Assembly: GCF_900112375.1 (NCBI RefSeq)
Contig: NZ_FOLS01000040.1
Coordinates: 1 to 64,000 of the forward strand
Reading direction: 5' to 3'
From: Pseudomonas citronellolis
GTDB lineage: Bacteria; Pseudomonadota; Gammaproteobacteria; Pseudomonadales; Pseudomonadaceae
Length of the DNA stretch: 64,000 nucleotides
Positions 1 to 9,675 of the stretch are shown here, piece by piece; position 1 is the stretch's first letter, and each line of letters opens with the position of its first letter. The position numbers and the translations under genes were made by a program. Under the pieces are notes generated by a model that was given only the letters and a program-made list of their open reading frames with translations, searched no databases and was not told the DNA's origin.

Positions 1-100
1 TGGTGATGGGTATCGCTTCGCTCAACGCCATCCTACGAAAAGCCGTGCGTCCTGGAACCGTAGGATCTCATCCGCGAAGCGCGCCGGTGGTTCCGGCTAA
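1..100. repeat. Partial composite intergenic repeat at window edge
   Basis: Noncoding. The segment ending in CGCCATCCTACGAAAA at 25-44 and the following ATCTCATCCGCGAAGCGCGCC at about 65-86 both recur, in other order and with small changes, at 51310-51478 downstream of the ndvB-like gene. The first unit is half of an imperfect hairpin there. It is cut by the window start, so the full unit cannot be judged here. No ORF of its own. Confidence 0.6.
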
Positions 101-106
101 GTAACC

Positions 107-156
107 TGTAGGAGCGGGCCCTGCCCGCGAAATCGCGCGCAGGGCGCGCTCCTACA
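107..156. repeat. REP-like palindrome (GTAGGAGC family)
   Basis: An imperfect 50-bp palindrome beginning TGTAGGAGCGGGCCCTGCCC and closing with its near complement ending CGCTCCTACA. Copies occur at 4459-4508 and 51241-51291, with a shorter relative (GTAGGAGCGAGCTTGCTCGC) elsewhere. It lies just past the 3' end of lptF and could form a strong hairpin in the transcript. Confidence 0.8.
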
Positions 157-168
157 TGGATAGCCGCG

Positions 169-948
169 TCAGTAATCGCTATCCACCGACGACCGCGGCA
201 CCACCGGCTTGGCGTCGTTGGAGATGGTCACCTCCACCCGGCGGTTCTGCGCGCGGCCGGAGGAGCTGGCGTTGCTCGCCACCGGGTAGTCCTTGCCGTA
301 GCCGCGGGTGGTCACCCGCGCCGGGTCCACGCCCTGGGCCAGCAGGGCCATGCGCACCGAATCGGCGCGGCGTTCGGACAGGCCCTGGTTGTAGCCGGCC
401 GAGCCGCTGCTGTCGGTGTAGCCCTCGACCAGCACCTTGCGCTCGGGGTTCTGCTGCAGGTAGCTGGCCAACTGCTGGATGTTGTGGCTGGCCCCGGGCT
501 TGAGGTCGGCGCGGTCGAGGTCGAAGAGCACGTCGCCGAAGGTCACCAGGGTGCCGCGCTGGGTCTGCTTCGCCTGCAACTCCTTGAGCTGCTGGGTGCG
601 CACGTCCAGGCGGGCCTGGGTGCGCTGCGCCGAGGCGTTCTGCAGCTGCCCTTCGGCGCTCTTCAGGGCGATGGTCTGGTTGGCCAGGTTGATGCGCTGC
701 TGCGTCAGGTAGGCCAACTGGTCCACGTCCTGCTGCTTCTCGCCGTCGCGGTAGGCCTTGTCGGCCTTGGCCAGCCAGTCGCCGGCGTCCTTGGTTTCCA
801 GGGCCGCGAGCTGGGTGGCCTGGGGTTGCGCCTGCAGGGCGGAATAGTCGCTGCGGGCCTTCTCCAGGTTGGCGTTGGGCTCGTGGGCGCAGGCGGCCAG
901 CAGCAGCGCCAGGCTGGAGAGGGCGGGGAGGGCGATGAGTTTACGCAT
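169..948 (-). CDS. lptF: OmpA-family outer-membrane lipoprotein LptF
   Basis: A 259-residue lipoprotein. The N-terminus is a type II signal peptide with lipobox LLLAAC (acylated Cys20). Residues about 25-130 are a helical DUF4398-like region rich in Gln, Ala and Lys. Residues about 135-245 are an OmpA C-terminal peptidoglycan-binding domain with VTFGDVLFDLDRADLKP and the Arg-rich SERRADSVR and GRAQNRRVEV motifs. It lies 45 bases behind a second DUF4398 lipoprotein, so the two are probably co-transcribed. PAO1 has the same pair, where lptF (lipotoxin F) supports survival under harsh conditions. The name rests on architecture and gene order; a generic OmpA-like lipoprotein is the alternative. 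Confidence 0.85.
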   Translation of the reverse strand: MRKLIALPALSSLALLLAACAHEPNANLEKARSDYSALQAQPQATQLAALETKDAGDWLAKADKAYRDGEKQQDVDQLAYLTQQRINLANQTIALKSAEGQLQNASAQRTQARLDVRTQQLKELQAKQTQRGTLVTFGDVLFDLDRADLKPGASHNIQQLASYLQQNPERKVLVEGYTDSSGSAGYNQGLSERRADSVRMALLAQGVDPARVTTRGYGKDYPVASNASSSGRAQNRRVEVTISNDAKPVVPRSSVDSDY

Positions 949-993
949 GGCTGTCGTCCTTAATGATCCGGAGGGGGGAATGGGGAAGGGCGC

Positions 994-1395
994 CTACTGC
1001 TGTGGCTGCTGGAGCTTCTGCAGCCCTTCCTCGCGGATTTCCATCACGCCCTGCTGGGCGTCCTTGACGGCGTTCTGCGCCTTGACCGCCTGCGACTTGC
1101 GCTCGGCCACGCGGGCGTCCCATTCGGCCTGCTGGGCCAGGCGCCTGGCCTGCTCGTATTCCTTGTCGTTGAGGGCGATGCGCGCCTGGCCGAGCTTGTC
1201 CTGGGCGGTCTTCATCTCCAGCGGCGCGTACTGCGGGCCGCCGGCGCTGACCGCGGCGTTCACCGCCGATTCGGTGACCGCCATCTGTTCGCTCGGCGGG
1301 TTGCCGGCGCAGCCGGCCAGGGCCAGGGCGCCGAGGCCGGCCAGCAGGCCCGTGCGCAGGAAGGCGAGGCGGGGTTGGTGTGTTTTCAGTTCCAT
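994..1395 (-). CDS. DUF4398 domain-containing lipoprotein
   Basis: A 133-residue predicted lipoprotein with lipobox ALAGC (Cys29), followed by an Ala/Gln/Lys-rich helical domain of the DUF4398 type (QYAPLEMKTAQDKLGQAR, then EYEQARRLAQQAEWDARVAE). The ATG at 1395 is chosen because it begins the signal peptide and has GAGGA upstream; an in-frame extension to 1533 would add 46 residues without signal character. Gene order makes it the first gene of a two-gene unit with lptF, whose N-terminal half resembles it. Function is unknown; a structural role in the periplasm alongside LptF is inferred. Confidence 0.8.
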   Translation of the reverse strand: MELKTHQPRLAFLRTGLLAGLGALALAGCAGNPPSEQMAVTESAVNAAVSAGGPQYAPLEMKTAQDKLGQARIALNDKEYEQARRLAQQAEWDARVAERKSQAVKAQNAVKDAQQGVMEIREEGLQKLQQPQQ

Positions 1396-1531
1396 TGTTC
1401 GAGTCCTCTCGTCTGGGGAACGCGGATGCTCAGCGGGCGGTGCCCGGCCCGGCCGTTCGCAGCCCTGCGCTGCGGCGTTGTCCCGTTGCGGCCAGGTATT
1501 ACTGGGGACTTGAGGACTTGTCCGAGGGTTC

Positions 1532-1562
1532 AAAAAAAATGGCCGCCCGGCGGGGCGGCCAT
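1532..1562 (-). terminator. Rho-independent terminator of the cadA-like gene
   Basis: On the minus strand, ATGGCCGCCC, loop CGCC and GGGCGGCCAT form a perfect 10-bp stem followed by a run of eight T. It starts 16 bases after the stop of the metal ATPase and separates it from the downstream lipoprotein pair. Confidence 0.88.
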
Positions 1563-1578
1563 GTCTGCGACGCGGCTT

Positions 1579-3843
1579 TCAGAAGCGCAGGCGGAGCAGG
1601 CGCAGGCCGTTGAACACCACCAGCAGGCTGGCGCCCATGTCGGCGAACACCGCCATCCACAGGGTGCCCAGGCCGGCCAGGGTGAGGGCCAGGAACACAG
1701 CCTTGATGCCCAGCGCCAGGCTGATGTTCTGCACCAGCACGGCGTGGGTGCGGCGCGACAGGCGGATGAACTGCGGCAGCTTGCGCAGATCGTCGTCCAT
1801 CAGCGCCACGCCGGCGGTCTCGATGGCCGTGTCGGTGCCCGCCGCGCCCATGGCGAAGCCGATGTCGGCGCGGGCCAGGGCCGGGGCGTCGTTGATGCCG
1901 TCGCCGACCATACCCACCCGCGCGCCGCCGGCCTGGTGCTGCTCGACCTCGCGCAGCTTGTCCTCGGGCAACAGGTTGCCGCGGGCCTGGTCGATGCCCA
2001 CCTGGGCGGCGATGGCGGCCGCGGTGTGCGGGTTGTCGCCAGTCAGCATCAGTGTCTTCACGCCCAGGCCGTGCAGCTCGACGAGGGCCTCGCGGCTGGT
2101 CTGCTTGACCGCGTCGGCCACGGCGAACAGCGCCAGCGGGCCTTCGTCGTCGAGCAGCACGATGACGGTCTTGCCCTGTTGCTCCAGGGCGTCGAGGCGT
2201 GCTTCCAGCGCTGCCGAGCACAGCCCCAGTTCCTCCACCAGGCGATGGTTGCCCAGGTGGTGCAGGCGGCCGTCGACCACGCCCTTCACGCCGCGGCCGG
2301 GGATGGCCTCCAGCGCGTCGACGCCGTACAGCGCCAGCCCATCGGCCTCGGCGGCGCGGGCCACGGCCTGGGACACCGGGTGGTCGGAACGTGCCGCCAG
2401 GCTCGCGGCCAGCAGCCGGGCGCGCGCCTCGTCACCGCGCAGGCCGTGGAAGTCGGTTTGCGTCGGGCGGCCCTCGGTTATGGTGCCGGTCTTGTCCAGG
2501 GCCAGCCATTGCAACTGGCGGCCCAGTTCGAGGAACACCCCGCCCTTGATCAGGATGCCGGTGCGCGCCGCCGCCGACAGGCCGCTGACGATGGTCACCG
2601 GGGTGGAGATCACCAGCGCGCAGGGACAGGCGATCACCAGCAGCACCAGGGCGCGGTACACCCAGTCGAGCCAGGCGCCGCCGAAGGCCAGCGGCGGGAT
2701 GAGCGCGGTGGCGATGGCGATGAGGATCACGACTGGCGTGTAGATGCGTGCGAACTGATCGACGAAGCGCTGCGTCGGCGCCCGCGAGCCCTGGGCTTCC
2801 TCTACGGCGTGGATGATCCGCGCCAGGGTGCTGTCGTCGGCGCCGTGGCTCACCGCATACTCCAGCGCGCCCTCGCCGTTGATGCTGCCGGCGAACAGGG
2901 GTTCACCGGCCTGCTTTTCCACCGGCAGGCTCTCGCCGGTGATGGGCGCCTGGTTGACGCTGGAGCGGCCGTCGACCACCTCGCCGTCGAGGGCGATGCG
3001 TTCTCCGGGGCGCACGCGCACGCGCTCGCCCACGGCCACCGACTTGGCCGGCACGTCCTGCCATTGCCCGTCGCGCAGCACCGTGGCCTGTTCCGGGGCC
3101 AACTGCAGCAGGCCGCGGATGGCGCTGCGCGCACGTTCCAGGGAGCGCGCCTCGATCAGCTCGGCGATGGCGAACAGCACCGCGACCATGGCCGCTTCCG
3201 GCCACTGGCCGATGAGCATGGCGCCGGTCACGGCGATGCTCATCAGTGCGTTGATGTTCAGGTCGCGGTTCTTCAGGGCGATCCAGCCCTTGCGGTAGGT
3301 CGGCAGGCCGGCGCCGAGGATGGCCGCCACGGCCAGGGCTGCCACCAGCCACTGCGGGCCGAGGGCGAACCACTCGCAGACTTCCGCGGCCAGCGCCAGC
3401 ACCCCGGCCAGGGCCAGCGGCCACCAGGGCTTGTGCCTGCCCGGCGCGCTGGCGAGCGGCTGGCCGTCTTCCACGGCCTCGGCCTCCATGCCCAGGGAGG
3501 CGACCAGCTTCTGCAGCGGCTCCAGGCTGTCGAAGCGGTGCTGCACCTTGAGCAGGCGCTGCATCAGGTTGAATTCCAGCTGCTCCACCGCCGGCAGCTT
3601 GCCCAGGGCGTCGCGCAGCAGGCGCTCCTCGGTGGGGCAGTCCATGGCCTCGATGCGCAGGCTGCTCCAGCGCAACTCGCCGGTGGCGGCGGCCGCGGCG
3701 GCGCCCAGCGCCGGTTCGGCGTGGCGCGGGCGCTCGTGGTGGTGGTCATGCCCATGCTCGTGTTCATGGCGATGCACGGCGGCGGGGGCGTGGTCGTGGC
3801 AGCAGGGCCCGCATCCAGGCTGGCGGCTGTTGGCGTCGGTCAT
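1579..3843 (-). CDS. cadA: Heavy-metal-exporting P1B-type ATPase (Cd/Zn/Pb)
   Basis: A 754-residue CPx-type ATPase that exports soft divalent metals across the inner membrane. The N-terminus carries a cytosolic His/Cys-rich stretch (GCGPCCHDH, then HRHEHEHGHDHHH) and one HMA-like domain with MDCPTEE. The membrane metal site is Cys406-Pro-Cys408 (VIACPCALV), phosphorylation is at Asp450 (DKTGT), the P1B HP motif is SDHPVSQ, and the hinge is GDGINDAP. The ATG at 3843 is chosen: a longer start at 3894 would lie inside the MerR-type promoter. It is divergent from cadR, which presumably activates it. Cd/Zn/Pb is inferred from the CPC motif and the regulator; exact specificity cannot be read. Confidence 0.92.
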   Translation of the reverse strand: MTDANSRQPGCGPCCHDHAPAAVHRHEHEHGHDHHHERPRHAEPALGAAAAAATGELRWSSLRIEAMDCPTEERLLRDALGKLPAVEQLEFNLMQRLLKVQHRFDSLEPLQKLVASLGMEAEAVEDGQPLASAPGRHKPWWPLALAGVLALAAEVCEWFALGPQWLVAALAVAAILGAGLPTYRKGWIALKNRDLNINALMSIAVTGAMLIGQWPEAAMVAVLFAIAELIEARSLERARSAIRGLLQLAPEQATVLRDGQWQDVPAKSVAVGERVRVRPGERIALDGEVVDGRSSVNQAPITGESLPVEKQAGEPLFAGSINGEGALEYAVSHGADDSTLARIIHAVEEAQGSRAPTQRFVDQFARIYTPVVILIAIATALIPPLAFGGAWLDWVYRALVLLVIACPCALVISTPVTIVSGLSAAARTGILIKGGVFLELGRQLQWLALDKTGTITEGRPTQTDFHGLRGDEARARLLAASLAARSDHPVSQAVARAAEADGLALYGVDALEAIPGRGVKGVVDGRLHHLGNHRLVEELGLCSAALEARLDALEQQGKTVIVLLDDEGPLALFAVADAVKQTSREALVELHGLGVKTLMLTGDNPHTAAAIAAQVGIDQARGNLLPEDKLREVEQHQAGGARVGMVGDGINDAPALARADIGFAMGAAGTDTAIETAGVALMDDDLRKLPQFIRLSRRTHAVLVQNISLALGIKAVFLALTLAGLGTLWMAVFADMGASLLVVFNGLRLLRLRF

Positions 3844-3881
3844 CAGGTCGTTTCCCATTTGACGGTATGCTTGCGATTGCA

Positions 3882-3906
3882 CACCCTGTAGCAACTACAG
3901 AGTCAA
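3882..3906 (-). promoter_or_regulatory. CadR-type operator and cadA promoter with 19-bp spacer
   Basis: Between cadA and cadR lies the dyad ACCCTGTAG-CAA-CTACAGAGT (3883-3903), arms of nine with one mismatch, typical of MerR-family Cd/Zn/Pb operators. Read toward cadA it sits between a -35 TTGACT (3901-3906) and a -10 TGCAAT (3882-3887 region), a 19-base spacer. Overlong spacers of 19-20 bases are the hallmark of promoters that MerR activators untwist on metal binding. Confidence 0.82.
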
Positions 3907-3928
3907 GCGGTTCCGGGAGGACAGGCTG

Positions 3929-4396
3929 ATGAAGATCGGTGAACTGGCGAAACTGACCGGCTGCCCGGTGGAGACCATCCGCTACTACGAGCGCGAGGGC
4001 CTGCTGCCGGAGCCGGCGCGCACCGGCGGCAACTACCGGCAATACGACAACGCCCACGTCGAGCGGCTGTCGTTCATCCGCCACTGCCGCTCGCTGGACA
4101 TGACCCAGGAGGAAATCCGCATCCTCCTCGGCCTGCGCGACCGCCCCGAGTCCGACTGCGGCACCGCCAACCGGCTGATCGACGAGCACCTGCACCACGT
4201 GGAAGTGCGCATCGCCGAGCTGCAGTCGCTGCGCCAACAACTGCAGGACCTGCGCGCCCGCTGCAGCGGCAGCGGCAACAGCGAGGACTGCGGCATCCTC
4301 CGTGAACTGCAGCTGCCCGCCGAGCCTTCGGCGGTGCCGGAAGCCTGCGCCGAGGCGGGGCACCTGCACGTGCCCGGGGTGCATGGTCGGCATTGA
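3929..4396 (+). CDS. cadR: MerR-family metal-responsive regulator CadR
   Basis: A 155-residue MerR protein with an N-terminal winged helix (MKIGELAKLTGCPVETIRYY), a dimerisation helix, and Cys77, Cys112 and Cys121. The first two match the metal-binding cysteines of CadR/PbrR proteins; the third is near the usual position. The C-terminus is His-bearing (HLHVPGVHGRH), as in Pseudomonas CadR. It is transcribed divergently from the ATPase across a shared operator, so it should repress without metal and activate with Cd(II), and perhaps Pb(II) or Zn(II). The ATG has GGGAGGACAG upstream. Confidence 0.9.
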   Translation: MKIGELAKLTGCPVETIRYYEREGLLPEPARTGGNYRQYDNAHVERLSFIRHCRSLDMTQEEIRILLGLRDRPESDCGTANRLIDEHLHHVEVRIAELQSLRQQLQDLRARCSGSGNSEDCGILRELQLPAEPSAVPEACAEAGHLHVPGVHGRH

Positions 4397-4458
4397 GAGA
4401 AGGCGGTAGATGCTGTGCTCGCCGTAGGGCTCCGTCCGCGACAGCCGCGTCATACCCC

Positions 4459-4508
4459 TGTAGGAGCGCGCCCTGCGCGCGAAATCACGGGCAGGGCCCG
4501 CTCCTACA
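4459..4508. repeat. REP-like palindrome (GTAGGAGC family)
   Basis: A 50-base imperfect palindrome from CTGTAGGAGCGCGCCC to its complement ending GCTCCTACAG, almost the same as the unit at 107-156. It sits between the convergent ends of cadR and the small gene at 4513, where it may act as a bidirectional hairpin terminator. Confidence 0.8.
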
Positions 4509-4512
4509 GCAG

Positions 4513-4860
4513 TCAGGAATGGCTCGGCTCTTCCTTGTGCCCCGTCAGCTCATGCAGGTACTTGCGCGACAGCTGCAGGAAGCGCGGGGTAGGGCCGACG
4601 TCCTCGTAGAGCGGGTCGCCCTGTTCGTCCAGCGCCACCACTTTCTGCCCCTTCACGTAGGGGAAGCTCGCCTCCAGTTCCTCCAGGGCCGAGCCGACCA
4701 GTTCGCCGAGCAGTTCCTCGACGCTGCGCTTGGGGTACATGTCGTGCAGCGCGGCCAGGCGCGCGGCGGTTTCCACGTCCAGCGGGATGCTGTAGCTGTG
4801 GCTGGTCATGCGCCCCCTGGCGTTCTGTTCCCAATGGCGTACCAGATCGCGGATCTTCAT
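4513..4860 (-). CDS. Conserved hypothetical protein, 115 residues
   Basis: I do not recognise a named family. The protein is acidic and largely helical, starting [12 protein letters not shown], with a central segment ([28 protein letters not shown]) that reads like a small regulator or ribbon-helix-like dimerisation unit. There are no signal peptide, membrane segments or cysteines. The ATG at 4860 is preferred over the GTG at 4866 because GAGGTG, the best ribosome site, overlaps that GTG. The same position, between the metal efflux pair and ppc, is occupied by a hypothetical gene in P. aeruginosa as I recall it, so it is probably real. Confidence 0.72.
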   Translation of the reverse strand: MKIRDLVRHWEQNARGRMTSHSYSIPLDVETAARLAALHDMYPKRSVEELLGELVGSALEELEASFPYVKGQKVVALDEQGDPLYEDVGPTPRFLQLSRKYLHELTGHKEEPSHS

Positions 4861-5054
4861 GTTCACCTCATGGGCCGGCTCGTGGCCGGCGGGGAAGACG
4901 GCCCTTTTGGAGCCGCCGGGAAGAATTTCCCGAATCCTTCGGGATCACATCTAGCCTAGACGCTGTCGGAGCAGGATCGCGGGCGTTCGTCGCACGCTTG
5001 TCAGTGAGTGTCGCCAGGCGGCACTGTAAGAAAATCCAGACACGGAGAACCCCC

Positions 5055-7691
5055 ATGGCGGATATCGACGCGCGCCTGCGCGAGGACGTGCACCTGCTGG
5101 GCGAACTGCTCGGGCAGACCATCCGCAGCCAGTACGGCCAGGCCTTCCTCGACAAGGTCGAGCTGATCCGCCAGGGCGCCAAGGCGGCGCGGCGCGGTTC
5201 GGCCGAAGGCGCGCGGCAGCTGGCGGCGGCCCTCGACGGCCTGGGCGAGGACGAGCTGCTGCCGGTGGCGCGGGCCTTCAACCAGTTCCTCAACCTGGCC
5301 AACATCGCCGAGCAGTACCACCGCATCCGCCGCCGCGGGCCGAAGGAGCCGCAGCCCTTCGAGCAGCGCGTGCTGGGCGAGCTGCTGGGGCGCCTGCGCA
5401 AGGCCGGGGTGGAGCCGGCGGAGCTGGCGCGCCAGGTGGCGCAGCTGGACATCGAACTGGTGCTCACCGCGCACCCCACCGAAGTGGCGCGGCGCACCCT
5501 GATCCAGAAATACGACGCCATGGCCGCGCAACTGGCGGCCAAGGATCACACCGACCTGCTCCCCGAGGAGCGCGGGCAGGTGGACACGCGCCTGCGCCGG
5601 CTGGTGGCCGAAGCCTGGCACACCGACGAGATCCGCCGCACCCGGCCAACGCCGGTGGACGAGGCCAAGTGGGGCTTCGCGGTGATCGAGCATTCGCTCT
5701 GGCAGGCCGTGCCCGACTTCCTCCGCCACGTCGACGAAACCCTGCAAAGCTGCACCGGCCAGCGCCTGCCGCTGGAAGCCGCGCCCATCCGCTTCGCCTC
5801 CTGGATGGGCGGCGACCGCGACGGCAACCCCAACGTCACCGCCACCGTCACCCGCGAGGTGCTGCTGCTGGCGCGCTGGATGGCCGCCGACCTCTACCTG
5901 CGCGACGTCGACAGCCTGGCCGCCGACCTGTCCATGCAGCAGGCCAGCGAGGAGCTGCTGGCGGAAACCGGCGAGGTGGCCGAACCCTACCGCGCCCTGC
6001 TCAAGCAACTGCGCGAACGCCTGCGCGCCACACGGGCCTGGGCCCAGCGCGCGCTGAACGAAGACGAGGTTGCACCCGAGGCGGTGCTGCAGGACAACCG
6101 CGAGCTGCTGGCGCCGCTGGAGTTGTGCCACCGCTCGCTGCACGCCTGCGGCATGGGCGTGATCGCCGACGGCGCGCTGCTCGACAGCCTGCGCCGCGCC
6201 GCCACCTTCGGCCTGTTCCTGACGCGCCTGGACATCCGCCAGGACTCCGGCCGCCACGCCGCCGCCCTGAGCGAAATCACCGAGTACCTGGGCCTGGGCC
6301 GCTATCAGGACTGGGATGAGGCGGTGCGCCAGGAATTCCTCCTGGAGGAGCTGGGCAACCATCGCCCGCTGCTGCCGGCGGACTACCAGGCCAGCGCCGA
6401 CACCGCCGAAGTCCTGGCCACCTGCCGCGTGGCGGCTGCCGTGCCGGCGGCCTCGCTGGGCTCCTACGTCATCTCCATGGCCGGCCAGCCGTCCGACGTG
6501 CTGGCGGTGCAACTGCTGCTCAAGGAATGCGGGTTGCGCCGGCCGCTGCGCGTGGTGCCACTCTTCGAAACCCTCGACGACCTGGACAACGCGGGCCCCT
6601 GCATCGATCGCCTGCTCGGCCTGGACGCCTACCGCGAAGCCCTGTCCGGGCCGCAGGAAGTGATGATCGGCTACTCCGACTCGGCCAAGGACGCCGGCAC
6701 CCTGGCCGCCGCCTGGGCGCAGTACCGCGCCCAGGAAGCGCTGGTGGACATCTGCCGCGCCCATGGCGTCGAACTGCTGCTGTTCCACGGCCGCGGCGGC
6801 ACCGTCGGGCGCGGCGGCGGCCCGGCCCACGCGGCCATCCTCTCGCAGCCGCCGGGCTCGGTGGCCGGGCGCTTCCGCACCACCGAACAGGGCGAGATGA
6901 TCCGCTTCAAGTTCGGCCTGCCCGGCATCGCCCGGCAGAACCTCGACCTCTACCTGGCCGCGGTGCTGGAGGCCACGCTGCTGCCGCCACCGGCGCCGGA
7001 GCCGGCCTGGCGCGAGGAAATGCAGCGTCTGGCCGCAGATTCCCTGGCCGCCTATCGCCAGGTGGTGCGCGAGACGCCGCAGTTCGTCGACTACTTCCGC
7101 GAGGCCACGCCGGAACAGGAACTCGGCCGCCTGCCCCTGGGCAGCCGCCCGGCCAAGCGCCGCCAGGGCGGCATCGAGAGCCTGCGGGCCATCCCGTGGA
7201 TCTTCGCCTGGACGCAGACGCGGCTGATGCTGCCGGCCTGGCTGGGCTGGGAGACCGCGCTGTTCAACGCCATCGACCGCGGCGAGGGCAGCCTGCTGCA
7301 GCGCATGCGCGAGCAGTGGCCGTTCTTCCGCGCGCGCATCGATATGCTGGAGATGGTCCTGGCCAAGGCCGACGGCGAAATCGCCCAACTCTACGACGAA
7401 CGTCTGGTGCAATCGGAACTGCGACCATTAGGTGCGCATTTACGCGACCTATTGTCGCAGGCGCTGCGCGTGGTGCTCGGCCTGACCGGCCAGCAGCGCC
7501 TGCTGGCGCAGGCCACCGAAACCCGCGAATCGATCGCCGTGCGCAACATCTACCTGGACCCGCTGCACCTGCTCCAGGCGGAGCTGCTGGCCCGTTCCAG
7601 ACGCTGCGAAGGCGACGCCTGCGGCGCTCTGGAACAGGCCCTGCTGGTGACGGTGGCGGGCATCGCCGCGGGGCTGCGCAACACCGGTTGA
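5055..7691 (+). CDS. ppc: Phosphoenolpyruvate carboxylase
   Basis: An 878-residue PEP carboxylase, the anaplerotic enzyme that makes oxaloacetate from PEP and bicarbonate in the cytosol. Visible signatures are the catalytic LTAHPTEV (around residue 138), the substrate loop [14 protein letters not shown] (around residue 580), the [10 protein letters not shown] segment and the C-terminal [16 protein letters not shown], where the terminal NTG is family-typical. Length matches bacterial Ppc. The ATG at 5055 follows CGGAGAAC by five bases; upstream in-frame starts lack a ribosome site. It is apparently transcribed alone from the 194-base gap after the divergent small gene. Confidence 0.97.
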   Translation: MADIDARLREDVHLLGELLGQTIRSQYGQAFLDKVELIRQGAKAARRGSAEGARQLAAALDGLGEDELLPVARAFNQFLNLANIAEQYHRIRRRGPKEPQPFEQRVLGELLGRLRKAGVEPAELARQVAQLDIELVLTAHPTEVARRTLIQKYDAMAAQLAAKDHTDLLPEERGQVDTRLRRLVAEAWHTDEIRRTRPTPVDEAKWGFAVIEHSLWQAVPDFLRHVDETLQSCTGQRLPLEAAPIRFASWMGGDRDGNPNVTATVTREVLLLARWMAADLYLRDVDSLAADLSMQQASEELLAETGEVAEPYRALLKQLRERLRATRAWAQRALNEDEVAPEAVLQDNRELLAPLELCHRSLHACGMGVIADGALLDSLRRAATFGLFLTRLDIRQDSGRHAAALSEITEYLGLGRYQDWDEAVRQEFLLEELGNHRPLLPADYQASADTAEVLATCRVAAAVPAASLGSYVISMAGQPSDVLAVQLLLKECGLRRPLRVVPLFETLDDLDNAGPCIDRLLGLDAYREALSGPQEVMIGYSDSAKDAGTLAAAWAQYRAQEALVDICRAHGVELLLFHGRGGTVGRGGGPAHAAILSQPPGSVAGRFRTTEQGEMIRFKFGLPGIARQNLDLYLAAVLEATLLPPPAPEPAWREEMQRLAADSLAAYRQVVRETPQFVDYFREATPEQELGRLPLGSRPAKRRQGGIESLRAIPWIFAWTQTRLMLPAWLGWETALFNAIDRGEGSLLQRMREQWPFFRARIDMLEMVLAKADGEIAQLYDERLVQSELRPLGAHLRDLLSQALRVVLGLTGQQRLLAQATETRESIAVRNIYLDPLHLLQAELLARSRRCEGDACGALEQALLVTVAGIAAGLRNTG

Positions 7692-7719
7692 GCGGCCCCG
7701 GCCACGACTTTCCGGTGGC

Positions 7720-7748
7720 TTGTGCGCTCAGGGTGTGCTGTGTATCTT
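7720..7748 (+). promoter_or_regulatory. Possible adk promoter
   Basis: TTGTGC (7720-7725) and TATCTT (7743-7748) are separated by 17 bases in the gap between ppc and adk, giving a leader of about 95 bases. The match is moderate, so this is only a candidate. Confidence 0.35.
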
Positions 7749-7806
7749 GATCAGCCTTTCGGCGTATTCCTGCGCCATTTCAAGCATGTTCAGATAGGCC
7801 CCATAA

Positions 7807-8499
<693 letters not shown>

Positions 8500-8521
8500 G
8501 TCGCCGCCCGACCTGCACCAG

Positions 8522-8541
8522 AGGCCCGCTTGCGGGCCTTT
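8522..8541 (+). terminator. Terminator after adk
   Basis: AGGCCCG-CTTG-CGGGCCT forms a tight GC stem followed by TTGGCGTTT, 22 bases past the adk stop. The T-tract is short. It immediately precedes a perfect TATAAT. Confidence 0.65.
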
Positions 8542-8547
8542 GGCGTT

Positions 8548-8553
8548 TATAAT
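8548..8553 (+). promoter_or_regulatory. Perfect -10 box ahead of tsaB
   Basis: TATAAT lies 34 bases before the tsaB ATG. No good -35 stands 16-18 bases upstream because the adk terminator occupies that space, so only the -10 can be supported. The context TTTATAATGCCCGCCC resembles other Pseudomonas leaders in this window (TATAGAATGCCGGGCG ahead of tcdA). Confidence 0.45.
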
Positions 8554-8586
8554 GCCCGCCCTTTTTCAGCTTGCCGGAAGACCCCG

Positions 8587-9261
8587 ATGCCCACCCTGCT
8601 GGCCCTGGACACCTCCACCGAAGCCTGCTCCGTCGCCCTGCTGCACGACGGCCGGCGTTTCAGCCGCCACGAGGTGATCCCGCGGCTGCACGCCAAGCGC
8701 CTGCTGCCGATGGTGCAGGAGCTGCTCGACGAGGCCGGCATCGCCCTGGCCGCGGTGGACGCCATCGCCTTCGGCCGCGGCCCCGGCGCCTTCACCGGCG
8801 TGCGCATCGCCATCGGCGTGGTACAGGGCCTGGCCTTCGCCCTGGACAAGCCGGTGCTGCCGATCTCCGACCTCGCCGTGCTGGCCCAGCGCGCCCACCG
8901 CGAGCACGGCGCCAGCCAGGTGGCGGCCGCCATCGACGCGCGCATGGACGAGGTCTACTGGGGTTGCTACCGCCTGGAGCAGGGCGAGATGCGCCTGGCC
9001 GGCGCCGAGGCGGTGCTGCCGCCGGAAAGCGCGGCGCTGCCGCGCGATGCCGAGGGCGACTGGTTCGGCGCCGGCACCGGCTGGGGCTACCGCGAGCGCC
9101 TGGCGGTGAAGGTGCAGGCCGAGGACGCCAGCCTGCTGCCCAACGCCGAAGACCTGCTGGACCTGGCGCTGTTCGCCTGGGAACGCGGCGATGCCGTGCC
9201 GGCGGACCAGGCGCAGCCGGTCTACCTGCGCGACAACGTGGCCACGCCCAAGGCCGGCTGA
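8587..9261 (+). CDS. tsaB: tRNA threonylcarbamoyladenosine biosynthesis protein TsaB
   Basis: A 224-residue ASKHA-fold protein. It is the inactive-paralogue partner that joins TsaD and TsaE in making t6A37 on ANN-decoding tRNAs. The opening LLALDTSTEACSVALL is the family hallmark, followed by FGRGPGAFTGVRIAIG (residues about 59-75), a strongly conserved Gly-rich loop. The ATG at 8587 is chosen because upstream in-frame codons overlap the -10 box. Gene order adk-tsaB agrees with P. aeruginosa. It may be co-transcribed with the next three genes, which follow closely on the same strand. Confidence 0.93.
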   Translation: MPTLLALDTSTEACSVALLHDGRRFSRHEVIPRLHAKRLLPMVQELLDEAGIALAAVDAIAFGRGPGAFTGVRIAIGVVQGLAFALDKPVLPISDLAVLAQRAHREHGASQVAAAIDARMDEVYWGCYRLEQGEMRLAGAEAVLPPESAALPRDAEGDWFGAGTGWGYRERLAVKVQAEDASLLPNAEDLLDLALFAWERGDAVPADQAQPVYLRDNVATPKAG

Positions 9262-9324
9262 CCGGCGATTGCCAAGCCCTGGAGCGCTCGCTAGAGTGAA
9301 ATCCTTATCCGCTGAGCCCTGAAC

Positions 9325-9675
9325 ATGCGCATCGACGGCCTGTCCAGCTACTCCATCACGCCCGACTCCGGCAGCCGCCCCGGCACCGCGGTTACGCCCT
9401 ATCGCGAGGTCATGCGCGAGGCCGAGGCGCGTCGCGAGCAGCCGGCCTCGGTGGCCGCCAGCCAGGGCCTGGAGCAGCAGGCGCAGACGCGCTACGTGGA
9501 GCCGGGCAACGCCGGCAGCGGCAGCCTGCCCATCGTCCTCAGCGACGTCCTGGCCTACCAGCGCCCGGTCAGCAACCGCGCCGCCCAGGCCCTGGCCAGC
9601 TACAGCAGCACCGCCAACCTGCCGCTGGGCGGCTACGACGCCCCGGAAGTGCTGGGCATCGACCTCTACGCCTGA
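9325..9675 (+). CDS. Conserved hypothetical Pseudomonas protein, 116 residues
   Basis: No family recognised. The sequence is low in hydrophobics, Gln/Ala/Ser-rich and probably largely disordered (MRIDGLSSYSITPDSGSR, then REVMREAEARREQPASVAA), with a more ordered C-terminus rich in Tyr and Leu. There is no signal peptide or membrane helix. Its TGA overlaps the ATG of the next gene by one base (TGATG), which implies translational coupling with the DUF72 protein. The arrangement matches what I recall between tsaB and the DUF72 gene in P. aeruginosa, supporting it as a real gene. Confidence 0.75.
   Translation: MRIDGLSSYSITPDSGSRPGTAVTPYREVMREAEARREQPASVAASQGLEQQAQTRYVEPGNAGSGSLPIVLSDVLAYQRPVSNRAAQALASYSSTANLPLGGYDAPEVLGIDLYA

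Noticed and set aside
3844..3894. Longer N-terminus for the cadA-like ATPase
   Set aside because: The extra codons lie across the -10 and operator of the cadA promoter and so cannot be transcribed.
4403..4410. Further GGCGGTAG cores as ops sites (4403; also about 39993 and 51885 on the plus strand)
   Set aside because: The 8-mer appears by chance in GC-rich DNA. These lack the CGT extension, are inside or beside unrelated genes and point away from polysaccharide genes.
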